A DNA stretch of 64,000 nt from Metaphire vulgaris (Eukaryota > Annelida > Clitellata > Crassiclitellata > Megascolecidae), in the NCBI GenBank assembly GCA_018105865.1, contig CM030836.1, forward strand, positions 4,087,491 through 4,151,490, given 5' to 3'. A program made the position numbers and the translations under genes. Below, in pieces: positions 42,490 through 55,744 of this stretch. How positions within the stretch are numbered: position 1 is the first letter of the stretch; every line of letters begins with the position of its first letter. Below the pieces are notes generated by a model, which searched no databases, was not told where the DNA came from, and saw nothing but the letters and a program-made list of their open reading frames with translations.

Positions 42490-44015
42490 ATGGAATACTG
42501 CCCCGGCCGGAAGTTAATTTTTGCTGACGCCCTTAGTCGCGCTTACATTGCGCGAGGCACTCAGCGGGAGTTCAGAGAGGAAATTGCTTTCCTAGAGACG
42601 GCAGATAAAGAGCATGAAGCATTACTACGATTAATAACATCTCCATCCACTTTAGACTTATAACAGACGCGACATCCGATACGAGCTACATCCGACTGAA
42701 AGAACAGATTCATCGAGGTTGGCCCGATTTGCCGAAGAGACTGACAGCCGATGTTCGCCTTTATATGACCTTTGGGGATGAATTATCGGTATGTCGAGAT
42801 CTCGTATACAAAGGACATCGCCTTGTAGTACCAGGACCGGCGAGACAGGAAATATTAAACCGTCTACATTCTTCACATGTCGGACTGAACAGTTGTCTAC
42901 GCCGGGCGAGGGAGGTGGTTTATTGGCCAAATTTGACCTGTGAACTCAGAGAGAAAGTTCTAAAATGTTACATCTGCAATAAATTCAGAGATTTACCTCC
43001 AAAAGAACCACTGGCATCTATTCCCCCACCGTCCCGACCGTGAGAAAGACTAGGAGTGGATATCTTCACGTTTCAGCACGAGAATATCTAATTTCAACAG
43101 ACTTCCTCAGCGAATATTTTGAGATAGACAGATTACCATCGAAGTCGGTGAGCAATATAATTTACTGTTTGAAACAACATTCTGCAAGATACGCTATTCC
43201 ATCATTTTTACACAGTGATAACTCACATTTCAACTCAATGGAATTTAGAAAATTCGCAGACAAGTTACGAATTTCAACATGTCTTAAGCTCACCAATGCA
43301 TAGCCAGGGAAACGGAAAAGCAGAATCAGCAGTTAAAAATGGCTAAGAAACTGATGAAGAAAGCCTTAAAAGAAAATTTAGACCTCTGCATTTCCTTAAT
43401 GCAGTGGAGAAATTGTCCAAGTGAGCGATTGGGTTTAAGCCCCGCGCAAATTATGTTTGGGCGCCGAACTCGCACAAAATTGCCTATCAGCAGTCAACTA
43501 CTCCCTCTGCTGCCAAGGTCAAACAGGCATTAGAAAGGTCAAAATTGAAGCAAGCCTCTCACTACGACAAAAGTGCGCACCACCGACGGAATTTACAGAA
43601 GGGAGACACTTGTCGCGTGAAGGTACGACCGAGCGGCGACCACTGGAAGAAAGCGGAAATTACTCATGTCCTTCCGCATCGATCGTACCAACTTCGGCTG
43701 GACGACAGATTAGTCAAGCGTCGTAGCTCCCGTCATATCAGATTCTCTTTGGAGCCTCCCGTCATTTTTCAGGAGGAAAGTGAAAGACAACAATCAATGC
43801 AAGGGGACGAAGATGGCCGTTCGCGATCACCGTACAAACTATTGCATGAAGATCAACACTCTACGAACGAATCAAATCGTCCGAAGTTGTCATCATCTGA
43901 TACAACTGAGGCAGCCCCAGCGCCACCTAGCGAACAACAAATAACTACTAGAGGACCTGAACCATGTAAGACCAGATATGGCCGTACAGTCAGAAAGCCA
44001 TCTAGATATAAATAG
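42490..44015 (+). pseudogene. Ty3 integrase, several frameshifts
   Basis: 42729-43043 carries the H-x3-H...C-x2-C zinc-binding domain (LHSSHVGLNSCLRRAREVVY, LKCYICNKF). The core is broken across frames: GVDIFTF (first Asp), HSDNS (second Asp) and GNGKAESAVK (Glu). 43545-44015 is the C-terminal domain (GDHWKKAEITHVLPHRSYQL) with a Ser/Pro-rich tail ending RKPSRYK. Confidence 0.82.
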
Positions 44016-44124
44016 TAAAAATTTTAAATTTCTGTGTTTAGATGACTGATGAAGCTTTTAACAGAACTGCTATAAAATATTATTTTGCTTAACTGGATAA
44101 TGAGCCTAATTATTGGGAAGAGAT

Positions 44125-44276
44125 TATAGCTGTAATCGTAGGAAATTTTTCTGCCTCGATATCGTGGTTATTTCTACGACGATATCGCGATATCGTCGTA
44201 GGCTAAGATCGCGAGTATAAGATCTTTGGTCGAAGGGAGAAAAAGAAAATGGCGCCATGTTCTTCTTTCCTGTACC

Positions 44277-44344
<68 letters not shown>

Positions 44345-44569
44345 TGTTTATATAGCGCAGTAGGATATTTTTTAACACAAAGTCTCAAACCATTACTTCG
44401 GAAGATGGCGTCATTAATATTCATGAGCAGAGTTTCTGTAGCAACCGAATGAACCCATAACTTTTATAGCGCTATTAAAATATCGCGATAGCGAAAAACA
44501 TATCGCGATATAGCGATAAAACCGACTCCACGATAATATCGCGATATCGTTGTCGCGATTACACCCCTA
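44125..44569. mobile_element. hAT-like MITE inserted at the 3' LTR boundary
   Basis: 8-bp duplication GAAGAGAT at 44117-44124 and 44570-44577, whose last T is the first base of the LTR. Ends TATAGCTGTAATCG and CGATTACACCCCTA are inverted (11 of 14). Subterminal repeats of CGATATCGCGATATCG. A (TAA)n array is at 44278-44342. Confidence 0.88.
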
Positions 44570-44576
44570 GAAGAGA

Positions 44577-44853
44577 TGTGGCGTGATTGGACACTTATAG
44601 CCACGCTTCAACCAGTAGCTAAGCGACCGACTAGAGGCATTGCTAGAGTCTTAGAATATATACTATAGAGTAGAGTTAGTTCACAGGCAGTCGCTCACAC
44701 ACAGTCAGACTCTCAGTTACTCAGTTGCTTCCTGGATACGAACAATAATAATAAATTAATAATATATGAAGTTATGCTATATCTCAGTCTGTTGATTATA
44801 GTTTAACACTCTATAAGTCAACAGTAAAAGCTAGGCGTTGGGAAAACGCCACA
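44577..44853 (+). repeat. 3' LTR
   Basis: Begins TGTGGCGTGATT, ends AAAACGCCACA. Has a 4-bp TCAG insertion relative to the 5' LTR and a short AAT tract. Confidence 0.93.
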
Positions 44854-45015
44854 AAATTATCAGGAAGAAAGATAAAACGAAAACCAAGGAGGATGTTATT
44901 AGACTGGATGGTGGAAACAGATACACAGTCTCATAAGACCTATGCAGAAATCAAAAAAGAAGCAAAACGCAGAGATTAATGGAAACAACGGAGCCCTGAA
45001 CCTGTCCCAGAACAG

Positions 45016-45489
45016 AGAACATGATGATGATTATGTATATACCAGCCCAGCCATAGACTTTAATATCACAAGACAGAGTATCAGAAAGTGACGCCCGTTT
45101 GCATTGGGTGTGTGTCAAGAAATGTTTACCCTGCACTCCCGCAGACACCTTGAAAATTGTTGTACACTATTGTCATGAATACCGTTTAGCCATTTAACTG
45201 ATTTCAGGTGGAATATAGTTGTTTAAACATTGTGCTTAGAATTTATCGTCTGATTTTTGCGAAATACCGCGACATTGCGCAGACGCTGAGTGTACAAATG
45301 AAGACATGCCGCAAATGAGCCTTCGAAAATCACATAGTAACATATGCCTATTCTTATTAATCAGCAGTGCACAAAACGGCTTCAAACTGACTAATAATCG
45401 ACTAAAAAATCTGCTTTTACGATACGATTATAATAATATAATATATAATGATATAACAAGATATAAAGTGGTTCAGTAGGGTCTGCCAC
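45016..45489. other. No gene; inverted-repeat fragment
   Basis: 45092-45152 (TTTGCATTGGGTGTGTGTCA and onward) is found inverted at about 48155-48205. Otherwise AT-rich. Confidence 0.45.
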
Positions 45490-47760
45490 TCTGCCCTATG
45501 TGTGAACCATTGTTGTTCCCATCCAATCTAATATCCTAAATTACTGAGGTTTATTTTTAACTCGTTCTTAGTTGAGGCCGTTACTATCCTATCATCCAGT
45601 TCATTCCATCTGTCCACCACTCTTGCACCAAAAAAGTGTGCTTGTGTCTCCCAACCCGTTTCTTTAACAGTTTCCTGCTGTGTCCTCTGGTTCGATCATG
45701 CTGCTTCATTGTAAACCTTTCTCTTGGCATCTCCACTTTGTTAGTATTTTGTATGTCTTAATCAAATCCCACCCTTTCTCCTTTTTTCCAGGATTGTCAG
45801 TCCACAGTGTTTTAGCCTTTCCTCATAGGTTAGTTTATGATATCCTTTGATCATCTTTGTTGCTCTGTGTTGTACTCTTTCTAAGGTCTTTATTTGGCAC
45901 GGGTGGTTACAAAGAAGAGTAAAAAGACAAAACAGTGACGTATACCTCATCTTCTTAGCTCTTATATAGTCCTTCAGGAATGCAGGAATGGACGCCATGC
46001 TTGAACACAATACTCTAAAAGTGGGCGTACCAATGTCTTGTCAAGTCTTATTATTACATCCTTCTCTCTGCTCACTATCATTCTTTTGATCATCCTAGAA
46101 TTTTTGTGACCTTCTTAGCTGCCTCTGCACATTGCCTAGATGGCCTTAAGCTGTTATGCATGATGACCCCTAGATCTTTCTCCTCGTTTGTAACTTTTAG
46201 TCCCTTCCCACATAACTTAAATTCATGATCTGTTCCCTTCTTCCCAATGTGCATCACCGAGCATTTATCTGTATTAATAAGCATTTTCCAATCTGCTGAC
46301 CACTAAAATAGTCTATTTAGGTCTTGTTGTAAAATTTTTGCCTCCGCTTCGCTATCACTCTGTCCACACAGTTTTCTGTCATCAGCAAATTTTGAAATGT
46401 TTGACATTATATCATCATCCACGTCGTTGATGTTTATTAAAACAATAGAGGTCCCAACACTGAACCTTGTGGGCCGTTGTGGCACCCCCACTTATGACCT
46501 CGGCCCAATCTGAAAACTTGCCTCTTATGCCTACCTTCTGTCTTCTGTTCAGACGCCAATTTTGTATCCAACCAAGAACTTTACCTCTAATTCCACTGGC
46601 CTGAAGCATGGCTGCCAATCTTGAATGAGGTACTTTATCGAATGCTTTTGCAAAGTCCAGGTATATTACATCAACTGCTTTTCCGTCATCTAACTAGTCA
46701 TGAATCTTCTCTAAAAAGTCCAGGATGTTTGTTAAGCAAGATCTTCCCTTAGCTGGCTATCTTTTAAAATCTTGTGTCTCATAAGATGGTCCGATCATGC
46801 ACATGATGAGTAGAAGCAAAATCTTTGCTTTTACTATTTTTTCCAGAACTTTATATATTATACAGGTCAGACTCACTGGCCTATAATTTCCTGGCTCCCA
46901 CAGTTACCCTTTTTTAATATAGGAATGACTACTGCATCCATCCAATCCCTAGGTTGGCACGGGTGGCCAATCCCAATCCCGATTTAAGAGACACATTGAA
47001 TATTGTGGCTATTACAATTTACCTCACTAAGCTCATGTCTAACCTCATGCAGAAATTTTTGATGTATATCGTCTATTCCAGGGCTTTTGTCCGTTTTCGT
47101 TTGACTCAGAATTTCCAGGACACACTCTTTATTGCAATTTATGTCTGATAATGCTTCCTCCTCTTTTCCACAAAATAAATTAATGGGCTTTGGTATGTTG
47201 GTTGTATTTTCCTTTTTGAACTCTGATCCAAAGTATTCATTCAGAATTGTTGCTGTTTCTATGTCAGCAATCACTGTTTCTCCAGAATCAGCTACCAATA
47301 GTCCAACTTTTTCTTTTCGCTTCATCTTACTTTTTGCTTATCCATAAAACTCTTACTGTTCTGTTTGATGTATTTTGCTAACTTGTTCTAATCCTCTGCA
47401 ATACTAATAGCCGCTTTATTTGTAGCTGTTGATTTATTCATTTTTTGCACGTAACTGGACTGTAACTGTTTTAATCTCACTTGTTCCAAACGTTCATTGC
47501 TTTGCATTTTTAGTCGGTGCTTTCTCAATTTCTTCCATGCTTTGTTTTTGGCCCGTTTCTTCTTCTGTACCTCTCTAGTAACCCATGGAAATTTTGTTTA
47601 AGTGTCCACTGTTTTGGTATTGTTGAATCCACAACCTTTGACTTGCAATTCTTACAAATTTCCCAGCTTTCTTCTGCATTTTGATCTTTTATCAAGCTTC
47701 CTATGTCCATTTCTTCGATCATCTTCCTAGCCAGCTCGTAGTCTCTCCTGAACTAGTTTT
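45490..47760 (-). mobile_element. CR1-like LINE (antisense)
   Basis: Minus-strand motifs from high coordinate: endonuclease-RT linker LLVADSGETVIADIETATIL (47240-47310), SQTKTDKSPGIDDIHQKFL, palm LDFAKAFDKVPHSRL-like (46600-46680), ISKFADDRKLCGQSDSEAEA (46330-46400), KCSVMHIGKKGTDHEF (46210-46270) and RVQHRATKMIKGYHKLTYEE (45815-45890). Several frameshifts. Confidence 0.85.
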
Positions 47761-48426
47761 TGTTTTTTGGCTGAGTGTGCTCTCGATGTCTTCTGCTAAT
47801 ATTAATGTTATATAATTATAATATAGTATTTATATTCGGGAATAAATTGGTACGAATAAGAATTGTGGAAAAGCTGGGTAAAAGATCAAACGGAACAAAT
47901 TTAAAGCAACGATGGTAAAATATATAAAAGTGGTGATGTAGCCCATATCTAAGCAGGCGCTGCTCTCAAATAATCAGATTTCAGTAACCATATAAAAATA
48001 CGCCAAAATCTCTACAATACATTGACGATTAGATTACACGATTATTCTTTTGTTTCTTCATTCACCGCTGTTCAATGTTTAGAAGTCTGCACAATTGGAT
48101 AGCACCGAATGATGCTAAATGCAAACAATAGCGTTAAAGAAGTATGGGATCTTCAAGATGTCTGCGAGGTAAACATTTCTTGACACACACCCAATGCAAA
48201 CTGGCGTCAGCTTTGGTCTGACTTTGCCATAGATAGATGGCATCTAACACCGAGATTATCTCGGTGGCACCTAGTGATAATAAGAAATCTATGAGCCCAG
48301 CGAAATAAAATATATGGAAATCGCAAAAATGCAAGCTATCGCGGCGCCATCTTGCTCTTAGTGTTATTAATTATATTTTAAAGTCTACAGTATGTCCTGA
48401 CTCAGGTATTGCAGAGCTTTTATATA
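47761..48426. other. No confident gene
   Basis: AT-rich. Contains the inverted partner (about 48155-48205) of 45092-45152. Confidence 0.35.
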
Positions 48427-49150
<724 letters not shown>

Positions 49151-50284
49151 GCGAGCCTCCCAATGGTTAACTAAATTTATTTCTACACAGATAGCCCTGA
49201 AGACTGGCTGAAGTCTTTAGAACATACATTCCAAAACGCGATGCCCAGTTGTGCAGCAGTTCACTGCAGTTATCAGACAAAGAATAGCTCTGGCCGATCA
49301 TTTCACGTTCAAGTATTATTGCTGATTATATTAGACTCAAATGAATTCTGTCAGACTTCTTCCTCATCGGAAGAAGTCTGACAAGCAAAAAGAAGGTCAT
49401 CACCACCACATTGTAAGTAAGTAAGTAAGTAAGTCAAATCTCGTTAACTTCTATAGCGCTTTCAAAAGATGCACCGAAGTAGCTCCTTATTCCTTATTTC
49501 TTATTCCTCCTTATTCCTTATTCCTCCTTATTCCTTATTCCTCCTTATTCCTATTGTGACGCTTGATGAACAAAAAAGGGCGGAAAGGCCGTCACCGCAA
49601 AAATATTAGCCTTTTAACCTTTTTAGGGAGACCCGTTATAGTGAATTAAAATGAATCCTCCTCAAGATGAATTCCCAGTCATTTTTATACGTGTAATAAA
49701 GACTCCCCACCTTTTTATTCTATGTAGAATATTAACTCCTCTGAATTATAATAACTCCCTTATAGTGATTTGCAGTCAAATTTATAAATCGATACATGAA
49801 ATATTACACTGTGCCAAAGCACAAGAGATGCAATTACGTAAGTAGTGAAAACCAGTAATTAAACATTAATTGCGAAAAAAGTCTTAATCAAAAACATATA
49901 ATATAAGGATTTGTAAACGAATAAGTTTTGTATGCAAACGTGGTGTTTTTAAAACTATTATTTGCTGCGTCGATTACTTTATCGTCAAGCTTTTCTCTTT
50001 CTCAATAGTTGCTTTATCTGTCTTTGTTAGCTTCTAATTTTCTATCCACATTACTCCAGGAGATCAACAGTTCGCCTTCATTTTGAATGGTCAACAGATA
50101 GCACAATTCAATATTCAAATCGTGATTCCGCTCAACTTGCCATTTTCCGTTATTGATAGTTTGACAGCAATTCACTTTAAATGAAATTATACTAATTCCG
50201 TACATTCTTCAAAGGCAGAGTGGGACCGATTATATTAGCATTACGCAGTCTTTATATTGTCCACATACATATTCTAGTGATCAG
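49151..50284. other. Mixed repeat debris, no gene
   Basis: 49379-49402 is a copy of the GACAAGCAAAAAG..GGTC motif next to a short inverted repeat (GTCAGACTTCTTCC). (GTAA)n at 49414-49433 with a LINE tail follows, then (CCTTATT)n at 49487-49555. 49640-49850 resembles the Inner part of the 50285 repeat (tgaattaaaatgaatcc). Confidence 0.5.
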
Positions 50285-50744
50285 CGTTGGGGCTTGGGTA
50301 GTGCCAGGATCGCTTGAATGGTTTGTTTGAAATACTTTGATCTTCTTCCCTTCGCCTTATCTTCTTCACTACGGGAAAATCAATAGAGTGAATAGACAGA
50401 CAGACAGACAGACGGACGGACGGACGGACAGACAGACAGATAGACATTCTAGAACACTGAGCTACCTTACAGATGCTATTTGTATGATTTGTGCAAAAGT
50501 GTGAAATCTAAAGTTATTCCTAAATCGCGCGTAGAAGTGCTTACAGGAATAGTCGAGTCCCAAAGTTTCATAAAGTTGATATAGTCAAATTTCTAGAGTT
50601 GGGGCAAGTAATATAGGGGAGTAGAAATTCTACAAAGGAATTCTTTATTATACGTATAATAATGAGGCGGGGTTCATTATTCCACGTGTAATAATGAGAT
50701 GGGATTCATTTTTTCAAGGGATTAATTTTAATTCATTACACCGT
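50285..50744. repeat. Left arm of an 7-kb-spaced inverted repeat
   Basis: It matches 55229-57903 in reverse, after discounting the hAT insertion there: CAAGCCCCAAC, GATCAAAGTATTTC, the (GTCT)/(GACA) array, TCGCGCGTAGAAGTGCTTAC, AATAGTCGAGTCC, ACTCTAGAAAT, TTATTACACGTGGAATAATG all appear in matching order. A further matching patch is at 49921-49957. Confidence 0.82.
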
Positions 50745-50896
50745 CACTGATTTTGGTGGGGGTCAAAAATTTTGACATAATTATAAAGGGGTCACTGAAA
50801 GTTAACAGTTGTTGACAAGGAAAGGGATTAAAAAATTGCACAAAAATGGTTGACGTCATTAATGGACAGCTGCCAATATAACAATATTCTAATAAT

Positions 50897-53857
50897 ACTA
50901 GCTGTTAACCCGCCGAAAATGACGGGGGAGTGCCCATATCCTTTCCCAATTTATTGCAAAAGTTCATATTATTACATATAACAATTTGTTAAATCTTAAA
51001 ATGTCAAGTGAATGCGTAGATTATTATTAAATTTTTTTCCTATGTGCTCACTGGGTCGTCTTCTCTCTCCCTCCATAGGGGCCGCACACCATAACGGAAC
51101 CCACGACTACGATTTGGGCCTACGATTCCATTGGAATTTGGTCTTCCACGGGGAATAAGTCAAATAAGCGCTTGACTTTGCATAAATGCTTTGCCAGCAC
51201 AGTACTAGCATGACAGAATAGCGAGGGTGGTCATGGAAGAGGCCTTTTAAATGCAGTTGATGGCCTATGTTTGCAGTAGCGACTGACATCTATGTAGTTA
51301 AGAATGCTAATGTTATTTCACTGTTGCCTATGGCCCCTTTGGGCATATGGCTCCTTTTTGGCTTACGGACCCAAAGGGGCTTTTGTCTCCCACGGAGAGC
51401 TGGGGCTTTTCTCTCCGGGGACCTTGCCCAGTGGAGCTTTCTGCCTCCACGGGGATTGGGGCTTGGTCTCCCACGGGAGACTACGCCCCAGTAGGACCAG
51501 CGGCCCCACACGTTGGGTTGCGCCCCTCGGTGGGGCCTACGGCCTCCCTGGGGGCTTGGGCTTGGTCTCCGAGAGGAGGCTGCGCCCCAGTAGGGCCTTC
51601 GGCCTCCACGTGGGCTTGGGTTTGGTTTACGACGGGAGGATGCGATCAGGCGCCCCCTTCTAGTAGAGCCTACACGCCATACAGGTCACGGTCATCACGG
51701 GGGACTGCGTCCCCAGTAGAGCCTGCGGCGCCACGCTGGAGACTGCGCCCCCAGTGGTGCCGAACAACGTGCAGCCAATAAAGGACGCTTCCCAAGTAGG
51801 GGCAATCTGCTAATCAGGACGCTTGGTCAAGTTCCGCCCATTATAAAGTTTGGTTGGCTACCTATGGCAACGAAATCTTTCAGCATATGCCGTGTTCCGT
51901 GACTGGCAAAGCCGGCAAATGAAATTATATTTATAGATAATAATAATAATCCAATGTTCTAAAGTTCTAATATATATACAGTCAAAAAAGTATTATATAT
52001 ATATACTAGAAAGATGCTCGCTTCGCTCGCGCTCGCTTCGCTCGCAGTGCAGGATAATACTAGTCCAATACCTATACCTAATACCCAATCATTGAATTCA
52101 TGCTGAACAACATTTCAATGATCGCCACCTAGCCAAGCTCTGCGCCACGTAATAATTAGGCCTATGTACGTTAAAATCACGCAACTGTGACCATTTGTGA
52201 CGCTGTACACTTACTTTTTGTGTACGCTAAAATGTACGTTAAAATTGCTCAAGCTACGAACAATTATGACCAATAGCAACGTCGTCGCACGCCCAGCCCT
52301 CTGACGCTGCAATGACTCGACTAAACCGTGTTAAACTACGATTCTACGAACAATTGTTACCAATAGCAACGTCGTCTTCGAACATCGTCCACCAACGCAT
52401 CGCGACGTAAGGACTAAACCGTCTACCAATAGTCAACCAATCAGAACGCTTGAAGGTAACAGACATACAGAATAACGATTTTAATATAATAGATATAATT
52501 CTCTATGTAAGTTTTAAAGTTTGTCAGTCACGATACACGGCAGATGTTGGAACACGTAGTTGCCACTGACAACCAATCTTTTTAATCGACGGAGCGTTTG
52601 ACGAAGCGTCTTCATTGCAGCCTAACGAATCGTCCTGTTCAGTGTTGCCAGTGAACATTTTGAAAAAAAACCAGATCGTGCCTTTAAAAATAACCAGAAA
52701 TAACCAGGTTCCCAAAAAGTCGAAAAAGATGATAAAATTCATAATAATTGCGACAAAACTGAAAATTTTTGGGAAAATTTTAAAAATTTTATAGTACAAC
52801 GTCTCTCCAGAAAGTCTTGACGAGCAAAAAAGGTCGTCTTGTTGTCTTCAAGCAAGATAAAGAGGTAGACTTTAAACTTTTAAACTTTTTGCAAGCAAAA
52901 AAAGAGTTTTCAACATGCTGAAAACTGAAAACTCCTAATTTTTTTCTCACTCTTACTGCGTAAATCAGGCAATTTTTTTAATTTTCGCAGATTTAAAAAA
53001 ATAACCAGATTCCGCCAAAAAATACCAAATAACCAGACGAGGCCCAAAAAACCAGATTGGGTAAAAAATAACCCACACTGGCAACCTTGGTCCTGTTTGC
53101 CTGCACGTTGTACGGCACCACCGGCGGAGCAGTACCCCGTGTGGCGCCGTAGGCCCTACTGGAGACGCAGTTCCCCGTCTTGGGCCGTAGCCTGTAGACC
53201 CTACTGGAAGGAGGGCGCAGCCTCCTGTCGTAAACCAAGCTCCAACCGACGTGGGGCCGTAGGCCCTACTGGGGCGCATCCTCCCGCCGGAGACCAAGTC
53301 CCCGAGGGATGCCGTAGGCCCTCAGTGCACTGAGGGGCGCAGCCTCACGTGTGGGGCCGCAGGTTCTAATTGGCGGCGCAGCCCCCATGTGAGGCCGTAG
53401 GCCTTACTGAGGGCGCAGCCACCCGTGACCCGTGAGAGACCTAGCCCCAGCCATCTTGTGAGTTTTATCTTCCACTGGGGGCACAGTCCTCGGAAAGAAA
53501 AAGTTTCATCCCTCCGTGGGAGACAAAGCCCCTTTGGGTCCGTAAGCAAAAAAGAAGCCTTATGCCCAAAAGGGGCCGTAGGTAACACTGGAGGGCACAT
53601 CCTCCGTGGGAGACCAAATCCCAATGGAACCGTAGACCCAAACCGTATTCGTACTTTGTGTTGTGGTGTGCATCCCCCTGTGGTGGGGAAGACCACCCAG
53701 TGAGCACATAGGAAATTTTCTAAATGATAATCTACGCATTCACTTTACATTTTCAGATTTGTAAAAATTGTTCTATGTAATAATACTTTTGCAATAAATC
53801 GGGGAAGGAGACGGAGACACACTCTCCCTCGTCATTTTTGACGGGTTAACAGCTAGT
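50897..53857. mobile_element. Foldback element with long inverted repeats (about 800 bp arms)
   Basis: Outer ends ACTAGCTGTTAACCCG and CGGGTTAACAGCTAGT are inverted. The arms (about 50897-51780 and 53098-53857) match through GCGTAGATTAT, TCCTATGTGCTCACTGGGT and then arrays of an approximately 65-bp unit that includes CTTGGTCTCCCACGGGAG and CCAGTAGGGCCTACGG. Large open frames here (51304-51781, 53322-53696) merely read these arrays. GCTCGCTTCGCTCGC repeats lie at about 52018-52043. Target duplication not resolved (AAT at most). Confidence 0.75.
52640..53089. mobile_element. hAT-like MITE with AACCAGA repeats
   Basis: 8-bp duplication GTCCTGTT at 52632-52639 and 53090-53097. Ends CAGTGTTGCCAGTG and CACTGGCAACCTTG are inverted. 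Subterminal arrays of AATAACCAGA. Motif GACGAGCAAAAAAGGTCGTC at 52819-52838. Lies in the centre of the foldback element. Confidence 0.9.
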
Positions 53858-54169
53858 AATATTATAATAGTATAATAATATAATAATGTGACAAAATTTT
53901 CGCGAAGGCTATTTCAGTTTAGCTATATCGCCCTAACCATACACCCTTATACTGGGACTATTCCACAGTTCAGGCACCGCTTCCGACTAACAGTCGGGCG
54001 AATTCATCTGCTTGCGCTTCACTCGAACCTTGGACCTGACGTTAATTGGTTGTCGGGCGCGTGGCTTCTCTAGGCGTCAATTAATTCTATGAAACGATCT
54101 CTATAATACACCGTGATTCGTTCATTTCTGGACCGTCGCACGACGATCATCCTAACGGTATATTTAATA
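53858..54169. other. No recognisable gene
   Basis: Short frames, no signature. Confidence 0.3.
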
Positions 54170-54525
54170 ACTAGCCGCCGGACGTAGTGTTCTATTAACT
54201 TCTATACCCGGCAGTACAGTGAATAACTAGCCGCCTGAAGTAGTGTTCTGGGGGCGGAAGATGGAAGAGTGGGTTACGTGCTGGAGCGTCAGGCTGACGG
54301 AGCGGGTTCAAGCCCCGTTAGTGCCCCTAGTGGCTTTCACACAGGCAGTAATGCCTCCTAAGCCACTTTAAATCATGCTAAGTTCTTTATACCCGGCGGT
54401 ACAGCGCATAACTAGCCGCCAGAAGTAATGTTTTATATATCCTTTATTACATTATTTTATAGTGAATAACTAGCCGCCGGAAGTAGTGCTGCTTATACCC
54501 GACAGTACAGTGAATAACCAACTGT
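54170..54525. repeat. Tandem repeat of TAACTAGCCGCC unit
   Basis: Four or five degenerate copies of TATACCCGGCAGTACAGTGAATAACTAGCC-like sequence followed by GCCGGAAGTAGTGTTCT. A SINE lies within. Confidence 0.8.
54250..54372 (+). mobile_element. Short tRNA-derived SINE
   Basis: Pol III-like A box (tggaagagtgggttacgtgc, about 54262) and B box GGTTCAAGCCC (about 54305). Body unrelated to the SINE at 17504. Target duplication weak (gttct on both sides). Confidence 0.62.
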
Positions 54526-55171
54526 CGATTAATGAAATAACGTAGAATCTTGCTAGATTTCGTATGATGACTTTGATTGCTAATACGGAGACATATTTAA
54601 CATGGCAGTAACTGCATGTCCTGAATAACTGAATAAACTATATAAAAATGTATGCGAATCATTATGTGAAGATATCCGGGTACCCGAGCCGAACTGGCTG
54701 GCGCCTCCACTTGCCATTTCATCCTTAATAAGAAATCAGAACAATCTCCGTCCGCAGTTACGACGAGGAGAAATTCTAGCACTATTCGGGCAATAACATT
54801 CATCTACCTCTTCCCTTGTAAAACGCGACATGGTGATTGATAATAATTTTTTAGTAAATATTATGATGTGAAAGCAATGAAGAAATTAATCAGCGTCTTC
54901 TTACTGCCCAACATTTTTTGTCTTGCTTCTCCTCACACAGAAACAATTGTCGAGCGTGTCGACAGAACTTTCTGTCTCGATGTCCTCGGAACACCAATTG
55001 AATTTTGACGGTCGTTCTGTTCTGTCGCATAACCTCCAGAGATGGACATGGGTCCACTTTTTATAACCCAACCTGACCCATCAAATCTCCAACCCAACCC
55101 ATGCCGGAAATTGCAAGTATTCACCCAACCCACCCAAACTTCAAGTAAACAAATCCAGCAAATTTATTGAT
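54526..55171. other. No confident gene
   Basis: 55028-55140 has AACCCAACC-type repeats and a CAGAGATGGACATGGG hAT-like end without a visible partner. Confidence 0.35.
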
Positions 55172-55744
55172 AAGCAGCATATAAAATACAAACTGGCGCT
55201 GCTGGTTTTTCGATTCCTACACGGTATAGGCCCGGTGTAGTGAATTAAATGAACCCTTTGAAAAAATGAATCCCACCTCATTATTACACGTGGAATAATG
55301 AACCCCACCTCATTATTATACGTATAATAGAATGTCTTGTCCTTTGTAGAAATTCTACTTCCCTATATTACATGTACTTGCCCCAACTCTAGAAATGTTA
55401 CTCTATCAACGTTATTAAACTTGGGGACCCGACTAGGGCTGGGTCGATTACGATTATTTTTTCCGATTACGATTACGATTATTTTCGATTATTTTTCACG
55501 ATTACGATTTCGATTACGATTACGGTTTTTTAAATAATCGCGATTTCGATTTCGATTATTTCACAGTACCTTTAGAAACTGGCTTTCCCGCCATATTTTA
55601 CAGTATTCGGCGATCCTCTGTTCAGTTGGTCTTCAACAGGGATATTCTACACCCTTAACAACCTCCAACACCCCAAATTTGAGGTCGACACCCCCTAAAA
55701 TTTGGTGATGTGACAATGATATGCATACAGAATGCATATTGATT

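Larger units (their letters stand above)
39505..44853 (+). mobile_element. Ty3-type LTR retrotransposon, decayed
   Basis: Two LTRs (39505-39823 and 44577-44853) bound gag, zinc knuckles, protease, reverse transcriptase, RNase H and integrase in Ty3 order. TGGTGTCATT directly after the 5' LTR resembles the tRNA-Leu primer site of many Ty3 elements. A purine-rich stretch (gggaagaga) precedes the 3' LTR. Several frameshifts and stops and two MITE insertions make it inactive. Flanks gaat/aaat give only an imperfect 4-bp duplication. Confidence 0.92.
39241..45015 (+). mobile_element. LINE 3' segment (sense), split by the Ty3 element
   Basis: 39245-39504 encodes IWSVTLYASETCTLQKKDIQ, MWICRRMENIKWTDKKTND and, after a frameshift, RTVIERR. 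After the LTR element, 44854-45015 continues with KRRPRRMLLDW-like and AEIKKEAKRR-like sequence to a (GATGAT) tail. The LTR retrotransposon is therefore younger than the LINE. Confidence 0.8.

Noticed and set aside
51304..51781. GC-rich frames of 119-144 codons, and 53322-53696 on the minus strand
   Set aside because: They read tandem 65-bp units of a foldback element in overlapping frames, with no protein signature.
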